Assembly: GCA_946886065.1 (NCBI GenBank)
Contig: CAMPHU010000152.1
Location: 1 to 11,348 of the forward strand
DNA: 11,348 nt
Direction: 5' to 3'
DNA from: an uncultured Massilia sp.
Lineage (GTDB): Bacteria; Pseudomonadota; Gammaproteobacteria; Burkholderiales; Burkholderiaceae
Shown: positions 1 to 6,463 of the stretch, piece by piece
Position numbering within the stretch: the stretch's first letter is position 1
How the letters are laid out: every line of letters begins with the position of its first letter
The notes under the pieces: generated by a model
Databases searched by the model: none
Told to the model about the DNA's origin: nothing
Seen by the model: the letters and a program-made list of their open reading frames with translations, nothing else
Program-made: the position numbers and the translations under genes

Positions 1-369
1 CGTCAGCGCCCGCCGATCCCGCTTGGTCGGCCTGCCCTTGAGATCGAGGCTAGGCTCCGGATACAGCCTGCGCGCCTCCTTGTCGTTCTCGCGCCGCGCA
101 ATGCTCTCATCCGTTTCGAAATACAGGGTCCGCGCCACCGGCGCCGGCCCGCGCGCGCCCGAGATCGCCGCGACGATCACCTCCCACCGGTCCGAGCCGT
201 TGTCGATCAGGACCTTGTCGTTCACCTTCACGATCCGCGCCGGCTTGACCGGCTCGCCGCCGATCCGCACGCGGCCACGGTCGATGGCATCGGTGGCCAG
301 CGAGCGCGTCTTGAAGAAGCGCGCTGCCCACAGCCATTTGTCGAGTCGTACGTTATTTTCTTCCATCAT
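1..369 (-). CDS. hslR: Hsp15-like S4-domain RNA-binding protein (3' end outside window)
   Basis: The reading frame runs off the window edge after 123 codons with no stop. The N-terminal segment VRLDKWLWAARFFKTRSLA is the S4 RNA-binding fold and closely matches E. coli Hsp15 (HslR, 133 residues) as I recall it. Similarity continues through GRVRIGGEPVKPARIVKVND and the charged C-terminal part (LYFETDESIARRE). Hsp15 binds free 50S subunits that carry a stalled nascent chain and helps recycle them; that role is inferred here from the family. Two adjacent in-frame ATGs (369 and 366) are possible starts. A GGAA lies 6 bases before the second, so 366 may be the true one. The clsB stop is only 8 bases upstream, so the gene is probably co-transcribed with clsB. 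The family call is firm; the exact start is not. Confidence 0.9.
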   Translation of the reverse strand, partial: MMEENNVRLDKWLWAARFFKTRSLATDAIDRGRVRIGGEPVKPARIVKVNDKVLIDNGSDRWEVIVAAISGARGPAPVARTLYFETDESIARRENDKEARRLYPEPSLDLKGRPTKRDRRALT

Positions 370-377
370 TCATTCCA

Positions 378-1538
378 TTAGGCATAGCCGATCGCGAAGA
401 CCCGCATCGCCAGTTTATACAGCACATAGGCGATTTCATAGCTCGCGCGCCGGAACCAGCCGAGGTTGGCGAACTCTTCCGCACAAACCGGCGTGCCGTC
501 CGCGATCCCCTTCTCGATGTGCTCGCGCATGGTAGCGGCGAACACGGCGTCGCTCACCACCACATTGGCCTCCTGGTTGAGGAAGAGCGACAAGCCGTCG
601 CAGTTGCTCGACCCGACCGTGGCCCAGTCGTCGTCCACCACCGCCACCTTGGCGTGCAGCTGGGTCTTGCGGTACTCGACCACCTTGACCCCGGCGTCCA
701 GCAGCTTCGGATAGAAGGAATGCGCCACCGCATCCTGGATCGGAAACTCCCCCACCCCGATCAGCAAGGTCACGTCCACCCCGCGCTGCGCGGCATGGGC
801 CAGGGCCTTGCGGAACTTTCGTCCCGGTGCGAAGTACGGCGTGGCCAGCAGCACGCTGTGGCGCGCCCGGCCCAGGGCCTGCAGGTAGGCGCGCTGGATG
901 GTGCCGCGGTTGCGCAGGTTGTCGCGCACGACAAAGGCGGCGCGCGCGGGCCGCTCGCAGGACTGCGGCGGCTGCTTGCGCATCTCGCGGAACAGGTCGA
1001 TGCGGCGCCTGAGCTTCAGGTGCCCCACGCGCATCCACTGCGCCTGCGCCTCGCGGTGGATCTGGGCCACCAGCGGCCCGCGCACCCGCACCGCGAAGTC
1101 CCAGCGCGGCGCCGGCAGGCGCTTGCCCTTGAGGTGGTCGCAGATCCAGTCGTCGTTGACATTGATCCCGCCGACAAAGGCGGTCTCGCGGTCGACCACC
1201 ACGATCTTGCGATGCGAGCGCGCGATGCCGCGCCGGCACCAGGGATTGAAGACGCGGTATTGCACACCGGCGTCCGCGAACAGCGCCCCCAGGCGCGTGG
1301 CCGGCCGGTGTTCGGTGCCGATCCAGTCGACCAGCACCCTCACCTTCACCCCGCGCAGCGCGGCCCGGATCAGGGCGTTGCGCACCGCGCGGCCGGTGTC
1401 GTCCTCGGCGAAGATATAGGTCTCGAACAGGACGTCGTGCTGCGCCGCGTCGAGCGCCTCGATCAGCGCCGGAAAATACGCGGTGCCGCTTTCGAGCAGG
1501 GTGACGTCGTTGTTGTCTACGTAGGTGACCGAACGCAT
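378..1538 (-). CDS. clsB: Cardiolipin synthase B (phospholipase D family)
   Basis: Membrane-associated phospholipase D-superfamily enzyme that makes cardiolipin from phosphatidylglycerol. Numbering from the chosen ATG (386 residues), both HKD motifs are complete: His109-Lys111-Asp116 (SHRKIVVVD) and His295-Lys297-Asp302 (LHAKVAVVD). The second is followed by the usual GSSN...N-E block (VGSSNCDGLSLFLNQEANVV). Length is close to E. coli ClsB (413). The C-terminal stretch WFRRASYEIAYVLYKLAMRV looks amphipathic and may contact the membrane. The start is uncertain. ATG at 1538 begins MRSVTYVDNNDV and fits the family. A GTG at 1550 overlaps the stop of the upstream phosphoesterase (TAGTG) and would add four residues. 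The frame stays open further upstream, but that part overlaps the neighbour and looks spurious. The pairing phosphoesterase-clsB matches E. coli ybhP-clsB. Confidence 0.93.
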   Translation of the reverse strand: MRSVTYVDNNDVTLLESGTAYFPALIEALDAAQHDVLFETYIFAEDDTGRAVRNALIRAALRGVKVRVLVDWIGTEHRPATRLGALFADAGVQYRVFNPWCRRGIARSHRKIVVVDRETAFVGGINVNDDWICDHLKGKRLPAPRWDFAVRVRGPLVAQIHREAQAQWMRVGHLKLRRRIDLFREMRKQPPQSCERPARAAFVVRDNLRNRGTIQRAYLQALGRARHSVLLATPYFAPGRKFRKALAHAAQRGVDVTLLIGVGEFPIQDAVAHSFYPKLLDAGVKVVEYRKTQLHAKVAVVDDDWATVGSSNCDGLSLFLNQEANVVVSDAVFAATMREHIEKGIADGTPVCAEEFANLGWFRRASYEIAYVLYKLAMRVFAIGYA

Positions 1539-1549
1539 GGCCTGGGCCA

Positions 1550-2362
1550 CTACTCCAGCTGGAGTTCCGCCACGATCGGCGCGTGGTCGGACAGCTTGGC
1601 CCACAGCGGACCGTGCATCACCTGCGCATTGTCCACCTTGAAGCCGCGCACATAGATCCGGTCCAGCCGGAACCAGGGCAGCGCGGCCGGGAAGGTGCGC
1701 GCCGGGGCCAGGCGGGGCTGGCGTCCGGCCCAGCTGCGCACCATGTCGCCCAGCGGCGAACGCGGGCCGAGTTCGTCGAACACCTCGGCCACGCCGAGCC
1801 CGTTGCGCAGGCGGTCGCTGAGCGTGTTGCGCCAGTCGTTGAAGTCGCCCGCGATGATCACCGGCTCGCCGTTCGACGAAGCGTTGACGGCCTCGATCAG
1901 CTGCGCCGTCTGGCGCCCGCGGCTGCCTTCGAAGAGGCCCAGGTGCACCACATAGCAGTGCACCTTGCCCGCCGGCGTCTCCAGCACGCAGTGCAGGATG
2001 CCGCGCTGCTCGTAGGCGTGATCCGAGACGTCGTGGTTGTGCGAATTCTCGATCGGGAAAGCCGAGAGCAGCGCGTTGCCGTGATGGCCGTGGTCGTACA
2101 CGGCATTCATCCCGTAGGCGCTGTGATGGGCCTCGCCCTTGAAGTAGTCGTACTGGGCGGTTTCGGGCCAGTGGCGGTGGTGGCCATGGTCCTCCCTGCC
2201 GAAGCGTGCCTGGTACCGGTCGTGCCGGCCCTGCACCTCCTGCAGGAATACGATCTCGGCGTGGAATTCAGCGATCGCCTTCTTGAGAGCGATCACGCGG
2301 GGCGTTGCGCGCAAGGACGTCACGCCCTTATGAATATTGTAGGTGGCCACACGAATTTTCAT
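1550..2362 (-). CDS. YbhP-like endonuclease/exonuclease/phosphatase family protein
   Basis: A 270-residue EEP-superfamily metal-dependent phosphoesterase. The fold's signature elements appear in order: TYNIHKG with Asn9, FLQEVQ with metal-ligand Glu42, AGDFNDW with Asp173 and Asn175, LDRIYV near 234, and SDHAPI with Asp259-His260. A His-rich middle region (DHGHHRHW and DHGHHGNALLS) includes the His/Asn pair expected in this group. No signal peptide or membrane segment is visible, so it should be cytosolic. E. coli YbhP (253 residues) sits directly before clsB, and the same order here supports orthology and a link to phospholipid metabolism. The true substrate is not known to me. The clsB reading frame begins at or just beyond its stop. 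No Shine-Dalgarno sequence precedes the ATG; instead a TAGAAT lies at 2369-2374, spaced as for a leaderless message. Confidence 0.9.
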   Translation of the reverse strand: MKIRVATYNIHKGVTSLRATPRVIALKKAIAEFHAEIVFLQEVQGRHDRYQARFGREDHGHHRHWPETAQYDYFKGEAHHSAYGMNAVYDHGHHGNALLSAFPIENSHNHDVSDHAYEQRGILHCVLETPAGKVHCYVVHLGLFEGSRGRQTAQLIEAVNASSNGEPVIIAGDFNDWRNTLSDRLRNGLGVAEVFDELGPRSPLGDMVRSWAGRQPRLAPARTFPAALPWFRLDRIYVRGFKVDNAQVMHGPLWAKLSDHAPIVAELQLE

Positions 2363-2423
2363 GGGAACATTCTACCCGGATCGGAAGCGGGTTTTCCGGG
2401 ACCGGGCCCAATCGTGCAGCGGT

Positions 2424-2454
2424 CCGGCCGGCACGCGGGTACCGCGCCGGCCGG
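2424..2454 (-). other. Bulged GC-rich stem-loop between the orphan gene and the phosphoesterase
   Basis: An outer 8-base stem (2424-2431 with 2447-2454, CCGGCCGG, itself palindromic) and an inner 5-base stem (2434-2438 with 2442-2446) are separated by a two-base bulge, with a three-base loop. It lies 14 bases past the stop of the 69-residue gene. No T-run follows on the minus strand, so it is not a standard intrinsic terminator. It could mark an mRNA 3' end or processing point. The structure is read by eye; the role is inferred. Confidence 0.55.
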
Positions 2455-2468
2455 CAATCAAGGGGGGC

Positions 2469-2678
2469 TCAACCGAATGCGAGCGCCTGTTCCACGATGG
2501 CTTCGTGGCCGGTCACCATCAGTTTGCGTTTAGGAACACGCTTTGCAGCAGTGATTTCTTCTGCGGACAGAAGCGGACCCATCAGGCGCAGTCCGCACAG
2601 CAGGTCGACATAGATGCAGCCGTCGCCGGTGCTGATTTCCTTCACCTTTTCCTCGCATTCGAGTTTGAAGTTGTCCAT
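2469..2678 (-). CDS. Small conserved-looking hypothetical protein, 69 residues
   Basis: I do not recognise the family and assign no function. The protein starts MDNFKLECEEKVKEIS, has a middle part GDGCIYVDLLCGLRLMGPLL, then a basic stretch (AAKRVPKRKLMV), and ends in VEQALAFG. It has two cysteines, no signal peptide and no clear membrane helix, so a compact cytosolic protein is likely. The case for a real gene rests on expression signals: a full AGGAGG ends four A bases before the ATG, and a TTGACA-17-TATCGT promoter sits about 57 bases upstream of it. It has a transcription unit apart from nudB, in an AT-richer setting. The phosphoesterase follows after a 106-base gap that holds a stem-loop. 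Real gene: fairly sure. Function: unknown. Confidence 0.75.
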   Translation of the reverse strand: MDNFKLECEEKVKEISTGDGCIYVDLLCGLRLMGPLLSAEEITAAKRVPKRKLMVTGHEAIVEQALAFG

Positions 2679-2681
2679 TTT

Positions 2682-2688
2682 TCCTCCT
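2682..2688 (-). promoter_or_regulatory. Strong Shine-Dalgarno of the 69-residue gene
   Basis: The minus strand reads AGGAGGA here, followed by AAA and then the ATG at 2678. It is the best ribosome binding site in the window and fixes the start of this small gene. Confidence 0.8.
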
Positions 2689-2741
2689 GAATCTTTCGAT
2701 TTGAGATTTGTAACGAATTGTCACGGGCCGGTGAGGTGTTG

Positions 2742-2770
2742 ACGATATTCCAGCACTTTCGGAGTGTCAA
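2742..2770 (-). promoter_or_regulatory. Sigma-70 promoter of the 69-residue gene
   Basis: The minus strand has a perfect -35 TTGACA (2770-2765), a 17-base spacer and TATCGT (2747-2742) as -10. Transcription would start near 2735 and give a leader of about 57 bases before the ATG at 2678. It points only at the small gene, and possibly by readthrough at the phosphoesterase-clsB-hslR genes beyond it. Confidence 0.65.
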
Positions 2771-2831
2771 CCAACGAATCTACGGTGCTGATCAGAAAAC
2801 AACAAATTTCCTTTGGTCACTAAAATGCGTT

Positions 2832-2847
2832 TCGCATGCCCATGCGA
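2832..2847. repeat. Perfect 7+7 inverted repeat, operator-like
   Basis: TCGCATG-CC-CATGCGA is a perfect dyad with a two-base centre. It lies about 60-80 bases upstream of the TTGACA element of the small gene's promoter. The size and symmetry fit a dimeric regulator's site, but the protein is unknown and the arms are too short for a strong RNA structure. Confidence 0.45.
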
Positions 2848-3043
2848 TGGTCGCCAAGAGTGAAAAATGTGGTTTTTGCTGGCTCAAATGTGCGCGATAT
2901 GGGCGTCAACGCACAGAAAAAAATTTTTACAGCACCAGCGTTCTTTTATCGAAAACTATCGTTGCCTCTGCGGAAGTCAGCACTGTAGCTTGACAGAATG
3001 ACTAGGACTATCCCACTGCGTGGGGGCAATTTGTGACCAGCGG

Positions 3044-3499
3044 TTATTTCTCGATGTGCCGTGGCAAGGCGAGAATCGCTTCCGCGTTAGAAGATGAGAA
3101 ACATTTATCGGCGGCTTCCAGCAACGGCAGCCATGCATGGCGCAGGTGCTCGCGCGGGCTCAGGCGCACCGCGATCTCGCGCGGAACGCAGACCGAGAAC
3201 ACATGCTCGGTGTTGTGGGTGACGCCAGGCGCGTAGCGGTGGCGCCAGACAGGGTAGATCTCGTAGATATTGGACACCCGCCAGTCGAGCAGGCGGATGG
3301 CCTCGCCGTCGGCCACGATGCCGGTTTCCTCGAACAGTTCGCGGGCGGCGGTCGTGAGCAGCGGCTCGTCCGGCGCGTCCAGCGAGCCGGTCACCGATTG
3401 CCAGAAACCCGGACGGTCGGCGCGTTCGAGCAGCAGCACGTCCAGCGCGGACGTGTGGATGACGATCAGGACCGATTCGGGGATCTTGTGCGGTTTCAT
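3044..3499 (-). CDS. nudB: Dihydroneopterin triphosphate pyrophosphatase (Nudix)
   Basis: A 151-residue Nudix hydrolase. It is expected to remove pyrophosphate from 7,8-dihydroneopterin triphosphate, an early step of folate synthesis in the cytosol. FWQSVTGS at 32-39 and the block RHRYAPGVTHNTEHVF are typical of NudB and close to the E. coli protein (RHRYAPGVTRNTE, as I recall it). The Nudix box spans Gly38 to Ile61 and ends RELFEETGI, with catalytic Glu57 and Glu58. Between the first Gly and the first Glu there are six residues rather than the canonical five. It lies 84 bases after aspS; aspS-nudB adjacency also occurs in E. coli. The ATG at 3499 has only a weak ACGG before it, and a strong stem-loop ends 9 bases upstream of the ATG, so translation may be damped or coupled to aspS transcription. 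Confidence 0.92.
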   Translation of the reverse strand: MKPHKIPESVLIVIHTSALDVLLLERADRPGFWQSVTGSLDAPDEPLLTTAARELFEETGIVADGEAIRLLDWRVSNIYEIYPVWRHRYAPGVTHNTEHVFSVCVPREIAVRLSPREHLRHAWLPLLEAADKCFSSSNAEAILALPRHIEK

Positions 3500-3508
3500 C
3501 CGTAAACG

Positions 3509-3532
3509 GCGGCCGGGCGCCAGCCCGGCCGC
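3509..3532 (-). other. 10-base stem-loop just before nudB
   Basis: GCGGCCGGGC (3509-3518) and GCCCGGCCGC (3523-3532) pair perfectly around a four-base loop. On the minus strand the stem ends 9 bases before the nudB ATG and would cover or crowd its ribosome site. No T-run follows, so it is more likely to affect translation or RNA stability than to terminate. Confidence 0.55.
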
Positions 3533-3549
3533 AGAGGCGCGTAAGGAAG

Positions 3550-3570
3550 GCCGGCGGCGCCGCCGCCGGC
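3550..3570 (-). other. 9-base stem-loop after aspS
   Basis: GCCGGCGGC (3550-3558) pairs perfectly with GCCGCCGGC (3562-3570) across a three-base loop. It begins 13 bases past the aspS stop. The minus-strand sequence after it is CTTCCTTACG, a broken pyrimidine run, so at best it is a weak terminator that would lower nudB expression relative to aspS. Confidence 0.5.
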
Positions 3571-3583
3571 ACGGCGCTCGCCC

Positions 3584-5386
3584 TTAGGCGACCTTCGGCT
3601 CGTTGCGCAGGCGGATGTGCAGCTCTTTCAGCTGCTTCTCGTCCACTTCCGACGGCGCGTTGGTCAGCAGGCACTGGGCGCGCTGGGTCTTCGGGAAGGC
3701 GATCACGTCGCGGATCGACTCGGAGCCGGTCATCAAGGTGATCAGGCGGTCCAGGCCGAAGGCCAGGCCACCGTGCGGCGGCGCGCCGTACTGCAGCGCG
3801 TCGAGCAGGAAGCCGAACTTGAGCCGGGCCTCTTCCGCATCGATCTTGAGGGCGCGGAACACCTTGCTCTGCACTTCCTCGCGGTGGATACGGATCGAGC
3901 CGCCGCCCAGTTCCCAGCCGTTCAGGACCATGTCGTAGGCCTTGGCGACGCAGGCGCCCGGGTTGGTCTCGAGCATGTCCTCGTGGCCGTCCTTCGGCGC
4001 GGTGAACGGGTGGTGGGTCGCGTTCCAGCGGCCGCTGTCCTCGTCGTACTCGAACATCGGGAAGTCGATCACCCACAGCGGCGCCCAGACGTCGTCGAAC
4101 AGGCCGGCCTTCTTGCCGAATTCCGAGTGGCCGATCTTCACGCGCAGCGCGCCGATGGCGTCGTTGACGACCTTGGCCTTGTCTGCGCCGAAGAAGATCA
4201 GGTCGCCGTCTTCGGCGCCGGTCAGTTCCAGGATCTGCGCGAGCACGTCATCCGAGATGTTCTTGACGATCGGCGACTGCAGGCCGTCACGGCCCTTGGC
4301 CTTCTCGTTGACCTTGATGTAGGCCAGGCCCTTGGCGCCGTAGATGGCGACGAACTGGGTGTACGCGTCGATTTCCGAACGCGGCATCGCACCGCCCTGC
4401 GGCACGCGCAGGCCGACCACGCGGCCGCCTTCCATGTTGGCGGCGCTGTTGAAGACCTTGAACTCGACCGACTTCATCAGTTCGGTCAGTTCGGTGAACT
4501 GCAGCTTCACGCGCATGTCCGGCTTGTCCGAACCGTACATGCCCATGGCGGTGGCGAAGTCCATCACCGGGAACGGGTTCGGCAGGTCGACGCCGGCCGC
4601 GTTCTTGAACACGGTGCGCATCATGTCTTCGAACAGGTCACGGATTTCCTGCTCCGTCAGGAACGAGGTTTCGCAGTCGATCTGGGTGAATTCCGGCTGG
4701 CGGTCGGCGCGCAGGTCTTCGTCGCGGAAGCACTTGGTGATCTGGTAGTAGCGGTCGAAGTTGGCGACCATCAGCAGCTGCTTGAACAGCTGCGGCGACT
4801 GCGGCAGCGCGAAGAAGTTGCCCGGGTTGACGCGCGAAGGCACCAGGTAGTCGCGGGCGCCTTCCGGGGTCGACTTGGTCAGCATCGGGGTTTCGATGTC
4901 GATGAAGCCCAGGTTGTCCAGGTACTTGCGCACTTCCATCGAGACCTTGTAGCGCAGGCGCAGGTTGTGCTGCATCTGCTGGCGGCGCAGGTCGAGCACG
5001 CGGTGGGTCAGGCGGGTGGTTTCCGACAGGTTGTCGTCGTCCAGCTGGAACGGCACCGGCACCGACGCGTTCAGCACTTCCAGGGCGGTGGTGTTGATCT
5101 CGATCTTGCCCGACTTCAGGTTGGCGTTGGCCGTGCCTTCCAGGCGATTCACGACGGTACCGGTGATGCGCAGGCAGTACTCGTTGCGCACGTGTTCCGC
5201 GGCCTTGAACACCTCGGCGTTATCCGGGTGGCAGACCACCTGCACCAGGCCTTCGCGGTCGCGCAGGTCGATGAAGATCACGCCGCCGTGGTCGCGGCGA
5301 CGGTGCACCCAGCCGCACAGGCTGACGGTTTGGCCCAGCAGTTCCTCGGTGACGAGGCCGCAGTAATGAGTACGCATGGTGGACAT
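3584..5386 (-). CDS. aspS: Aspartyl-tRNA synthetase, probably non-discriminating (Asp/Asn)
   Basis: A 600-residue class IIb synthetase that charges tRNA with aspartate. In order: an N-terminal OB-fold anticodon-binding domain (about 1-110, [20 protein letters not shown]); the catalytic core with motif 2 ([14 protein letters not shown], near 220); the bacterial insertion domain (about 290-420); and motif 3 (GLAFGLDRL, Arg547). Length and sequence fit full bacterial AspRS (E. coli 590). Two anticodon-domain residues, His33 and Gly84, match the pair reported for the non-discriminating P. aeruginosa enzyme (His31 and Gly at about 83), where E. coli has Leu and Lys. The enzyme may therefore also aspartylate tRNA-Asn, which would need GatCAB, not present in this window. 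The start at 5386 ([10 protein letters not shown]) is chosen over the ATG three codons on because a GGAA lies upstream. DUF502 precedes it after 93 bases. Confidence 0.97.
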   Translation of the reverse strand: MSTMRTHYCGLVTEELLGQTVSLCGWVHRRRDHGGVIFIDLRDREGLVQVVCHPDNAEVFKAAEHVRNEYCLRITGTVVNRLEGTANANLKSGKIEINTTALEVLNASVPVPFQLDDDNLSETTRLTHRVLDLRRQQMQHNLRLRYKVSMEVRKYLDNLGFIDIETPMLTKSTPEGARDYLVPSRVNPGNFFALPQSPQLFKQLLMVANFDRYYQITKCFRDEDLRADRQPEFTQIDCETSFLTEQEIRDLFEDMMRTVFKNAAGVDLPNPFPVMDFATAMGMYGSDKPDMRVKLQFTELTELMKSVEFKVFNSAANMEGGRVVGLRVPQGGAMPRSEIDAYTQFVAIYGAKGLAYIKVNEKAKGRDGLQSPIVKNISDDVLAQILELTGAEDGDLIFFGADKAKVVNDAIGALRVKIGHSEFGKKAGLFDDVWAPLWVIDFPMFEYDEDSGRWNATHHPFTAPKDGHEDMLETNPGACVAKAYDMVLNGWELGGGSIRIHREEVQSKVFRALKIDAEEARLKFGFLLDALQYGAPPHGGLAFGLDRLITLMTGSESIRDVIAFPKTQRAQCLLTNAPSEVDEKQLKELHIRLRNEPKVA

Positions 5387-5425
5387 AGTTTTCGTTCCAG
5401 GTTAGTTATTTCGGTTGCGCCACCG

Positions 5426-5440
5426 GCATCGGAACGATGC
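5426..5440 (-). other. Small stem-loop in the DUF502-aspS gap
   Basis: GCATCG (5426-5431) and CGATGC (5435-5440) pair perfectly around a three-base loop, about 40 bases before the aspS ATG. No T-run follows. I see no tRNA-like T-box or other known leader around it. Confidence 0.35.
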
Positions 5441-5479
5441 GGATGGCCCTGTTTTTCTGCTGAGCTTGTTTGTGTTTGC

Positions 5480-6067
5480 TTATTCGGGAGCGACGACGCC
5501 CATCGAGACGATGTGCTTCAGCGCCGCATCCACCGTCATGTTCAATTCCACGACCTTGCTGCGTTCCATCATCAGGAAGAAGCCCGAGGTCGGATTCGGG
5601 GTGGTCGGCACGTACACGCTCACGTAGTCGCCCACCAGGTGGTTCTTCACGTCCCCGCCCGGCACGCCGGTCAGGAAACCGATCGTATAGGAATCCGCGT
5701 GCGGGTAAGGAATCAGGACCGGCGTGCGGAAGGCGTTGCCCGACGAGGAGAACAGCGTGTCCGACACCTGCTTGACGCTGCCGTACAGCGAGCTGACCAC
5801 CGGGATGCGCTTGAGCAGGCGGTCGCCCAGGCGCACGACGTAGCCGCCGACCAGGTTGTTGGTCAGCAGGCCGGTCAGGAACACGATGGCCAGGGTCAGG
5901 ATCGCGCCGAAGCCGGGAATGTCCATGCCGAACACGGTGCGCGGCTGCCAGGCTTCCGGCACGATCAGCAGCGACTGGTCCAGCGTGCTGATGATCAGGC
6001 TCAGCACCCAGGCGGTGATCGCCAGGGGCACCAGGACCAGCAGGCCGGTAAGGAAGTATTTGCGCAT
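5480..6067 (-). CDS. DUF502 family inner-membrane protein
   Basis: A 195-residue protein of the DUF502 family, whose function is not established. Two membrane segments are clear: about 5-27 (FLTGLLVLVPLAITAWVLSL) and about 54-76 (PGFGAILTLAIVFLTGLL). Family marks follow: NNLVGGYVVRLGDRLLKRIPVVSSLYGSVKQ around 70-100, then TPVLIPYPHADSYTIGFLTG, and VSVYVPTTPNPTSGFF near the C-terminus. The soluble C-terminal half probably forms a beta-rich domain on one face of the membrane. The ATG at 6067 follows AAGAG at a workable distance. It stands between fmdB (46-base gap) and aspS (93-base gap), an order I recall as common in betaproteobacteria. Family call firm; role unknown. Confidence 0.92.
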   Translation of the reverse strand: MRKYFLTGLLVLVPLAITAWVLSLIISTLDQSLLIVPEAWQPRTVFGMDIPGFGAILTLAIVFLTGLLTNNLVGGYVVRLGDRLLKRIPVVSSLYGSVKQVSDTLFSSSGNAFRTPVLIPYPHADSYTIGFLTGVPGGDVKNHLVGDYVSVYVPTTPNPTSGFFLMMERSKVVELNMTVDAALKHIVSMGVVAPE

Positions 6068-6089
6068 CGCGTTCTCTTGTTCTTGTTGA

Positions 6090-6109
6090 CCGCGGCCCGG
6101 AGGCCGCGG
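6090..6109 (-). other. 8-base stem-loop between fmdB and DUF502
   Basis: CCGCGGCC (6090-6097) pairs perfectly with GGCCGCGG (6102-6109) across a four-base loop and nearly fills the 46-base gap. On the minus strand no T-run follows. A role in RNA stability or translation between the two genes is possible but inferred. Confidence 0.5.
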
Positions 6110-6113
6110 CGGA

Positions 6114-6431
6114 TCAGGTGCCGCTCTTGTCGCCGCCGCCCGTGGCCGGGGCGGCTGCGGGCGCGGCGGCCGGCGTGCTGCTCTCCGACGAGGCGGCCGG
6201 GGCGGCTGCCCCCGCGGCGTTGCCGGAGGTGCCGGTGGCCGGCGGGGTGCCGCCGCGGAAATCGGTCACGTACCAGCCGGTGCCCTTGAGCTGGAAGCCG
6301 GCGGCGGTGACTTGCTTCTTGAAGGCCGGCTTGGCGCACGATGGGCAAGTCGTCAGGACCGGATCGGACACTTTTTGCAGCACATCTTTGTTGAAACCGC
6401 ATTCTTCGCAGCGGTAGGCGTAAATCGGCAT
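6114..6431 (-). CDS. FmdB family zinc-ribbon protein
   Basis: A 105-residue protein starting MPIYAYRCEECG, the hallmark of the FmdB/CxxC_CxxC_SSSS family. Two CxxC pairs, Cys8/Cys11 and Cys29/Cys32 (TTCPSCAKP), form a likely zinc ribbon. The family motif FQLKGTGWYVTDF follows at about 46-58. The last 45 or so residues are low-complexity Ala, Gly, Pro and Ser (PAAAPAAAPATGGG), probably disordered. An upstream in-frame ATG at 6455 is rejected: GGAG lies six bases before the ATG at 6431, and the family begins MPIY. Family members are described as putative regulatory proteins (first named in formamidase/amidase regulation), but the biochemical role is unclear. It is the first gene of the fmdB-DUF502-aspS-nudB run and has its own promoter. 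Confidence 0.93.
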   Translation of the reverse strand: MPIYAYRCEECGFNKDVLQKVSDPVLTTCPSCAKPAFKKQVTAAGFQLKGTGWYVTDFRGGTPPATGTSGNAAGAAAPAASSESSTPAAAPAAAPATGGGDKSGT

Positions 6432-6463
6432 GTGGTACTCCGCAAAAATCTTCAAAACCCTGA

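Larger units (their letters stand above)
2679..3043. other. AT-richer intergenic region, 365 bases
   Basis: This gap between nudB and the small gene is visibly AT-richer than the rest of the window. It holds the small gene's promoter and ribosome site (listed separately), a 7+7 inverted repeat at 2832-2847, an A/T tract around 2918-2928, and a TATCG pair one helical turn apart (2947-2951 and 2957-2961). A short CCCAC-TGC-GTGGG hairpin lies at 3012-3022, just past nudB, with no T-run. I find no convincing gene on the plus strand; open frames there lack a ribosome site and recognisable protein features. Confidence 0.6.

Noticed and set aside
2718..2993. Plus-strand 91-codon frame in the AT-richer gap.
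   Set aside because: Non-ATG start, no ribosome site, unremarkable composition, and it overlaps the small gene's promoter on the other strand.
2990..3014. Plus-strand TTGACA at 2990-2995 as a second promoter.
   Set aside because: The only -10-like sequence (TATCCC) is 13 bases away, too close, and nothing downstream on that strand is a gene.
3012..3022. CCCAC-TGC-GTGGG hairpin as the nudB terminator.
   Set aside because: Only five base pairs and no T-run on the minus strand; noted in the gap description but not called a terminator.
3617..6289. Very long plus-strand open frame (890 codons) opposite aspS, DUF502 and fmdB.
   Set aside because: It is the mirror of well-recognised minus-strand genes, crosses three of them and their gaps, and its product is His/Val/Gln-rich with no family features. 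GC-rich coding DNA commonly gives such shadows.
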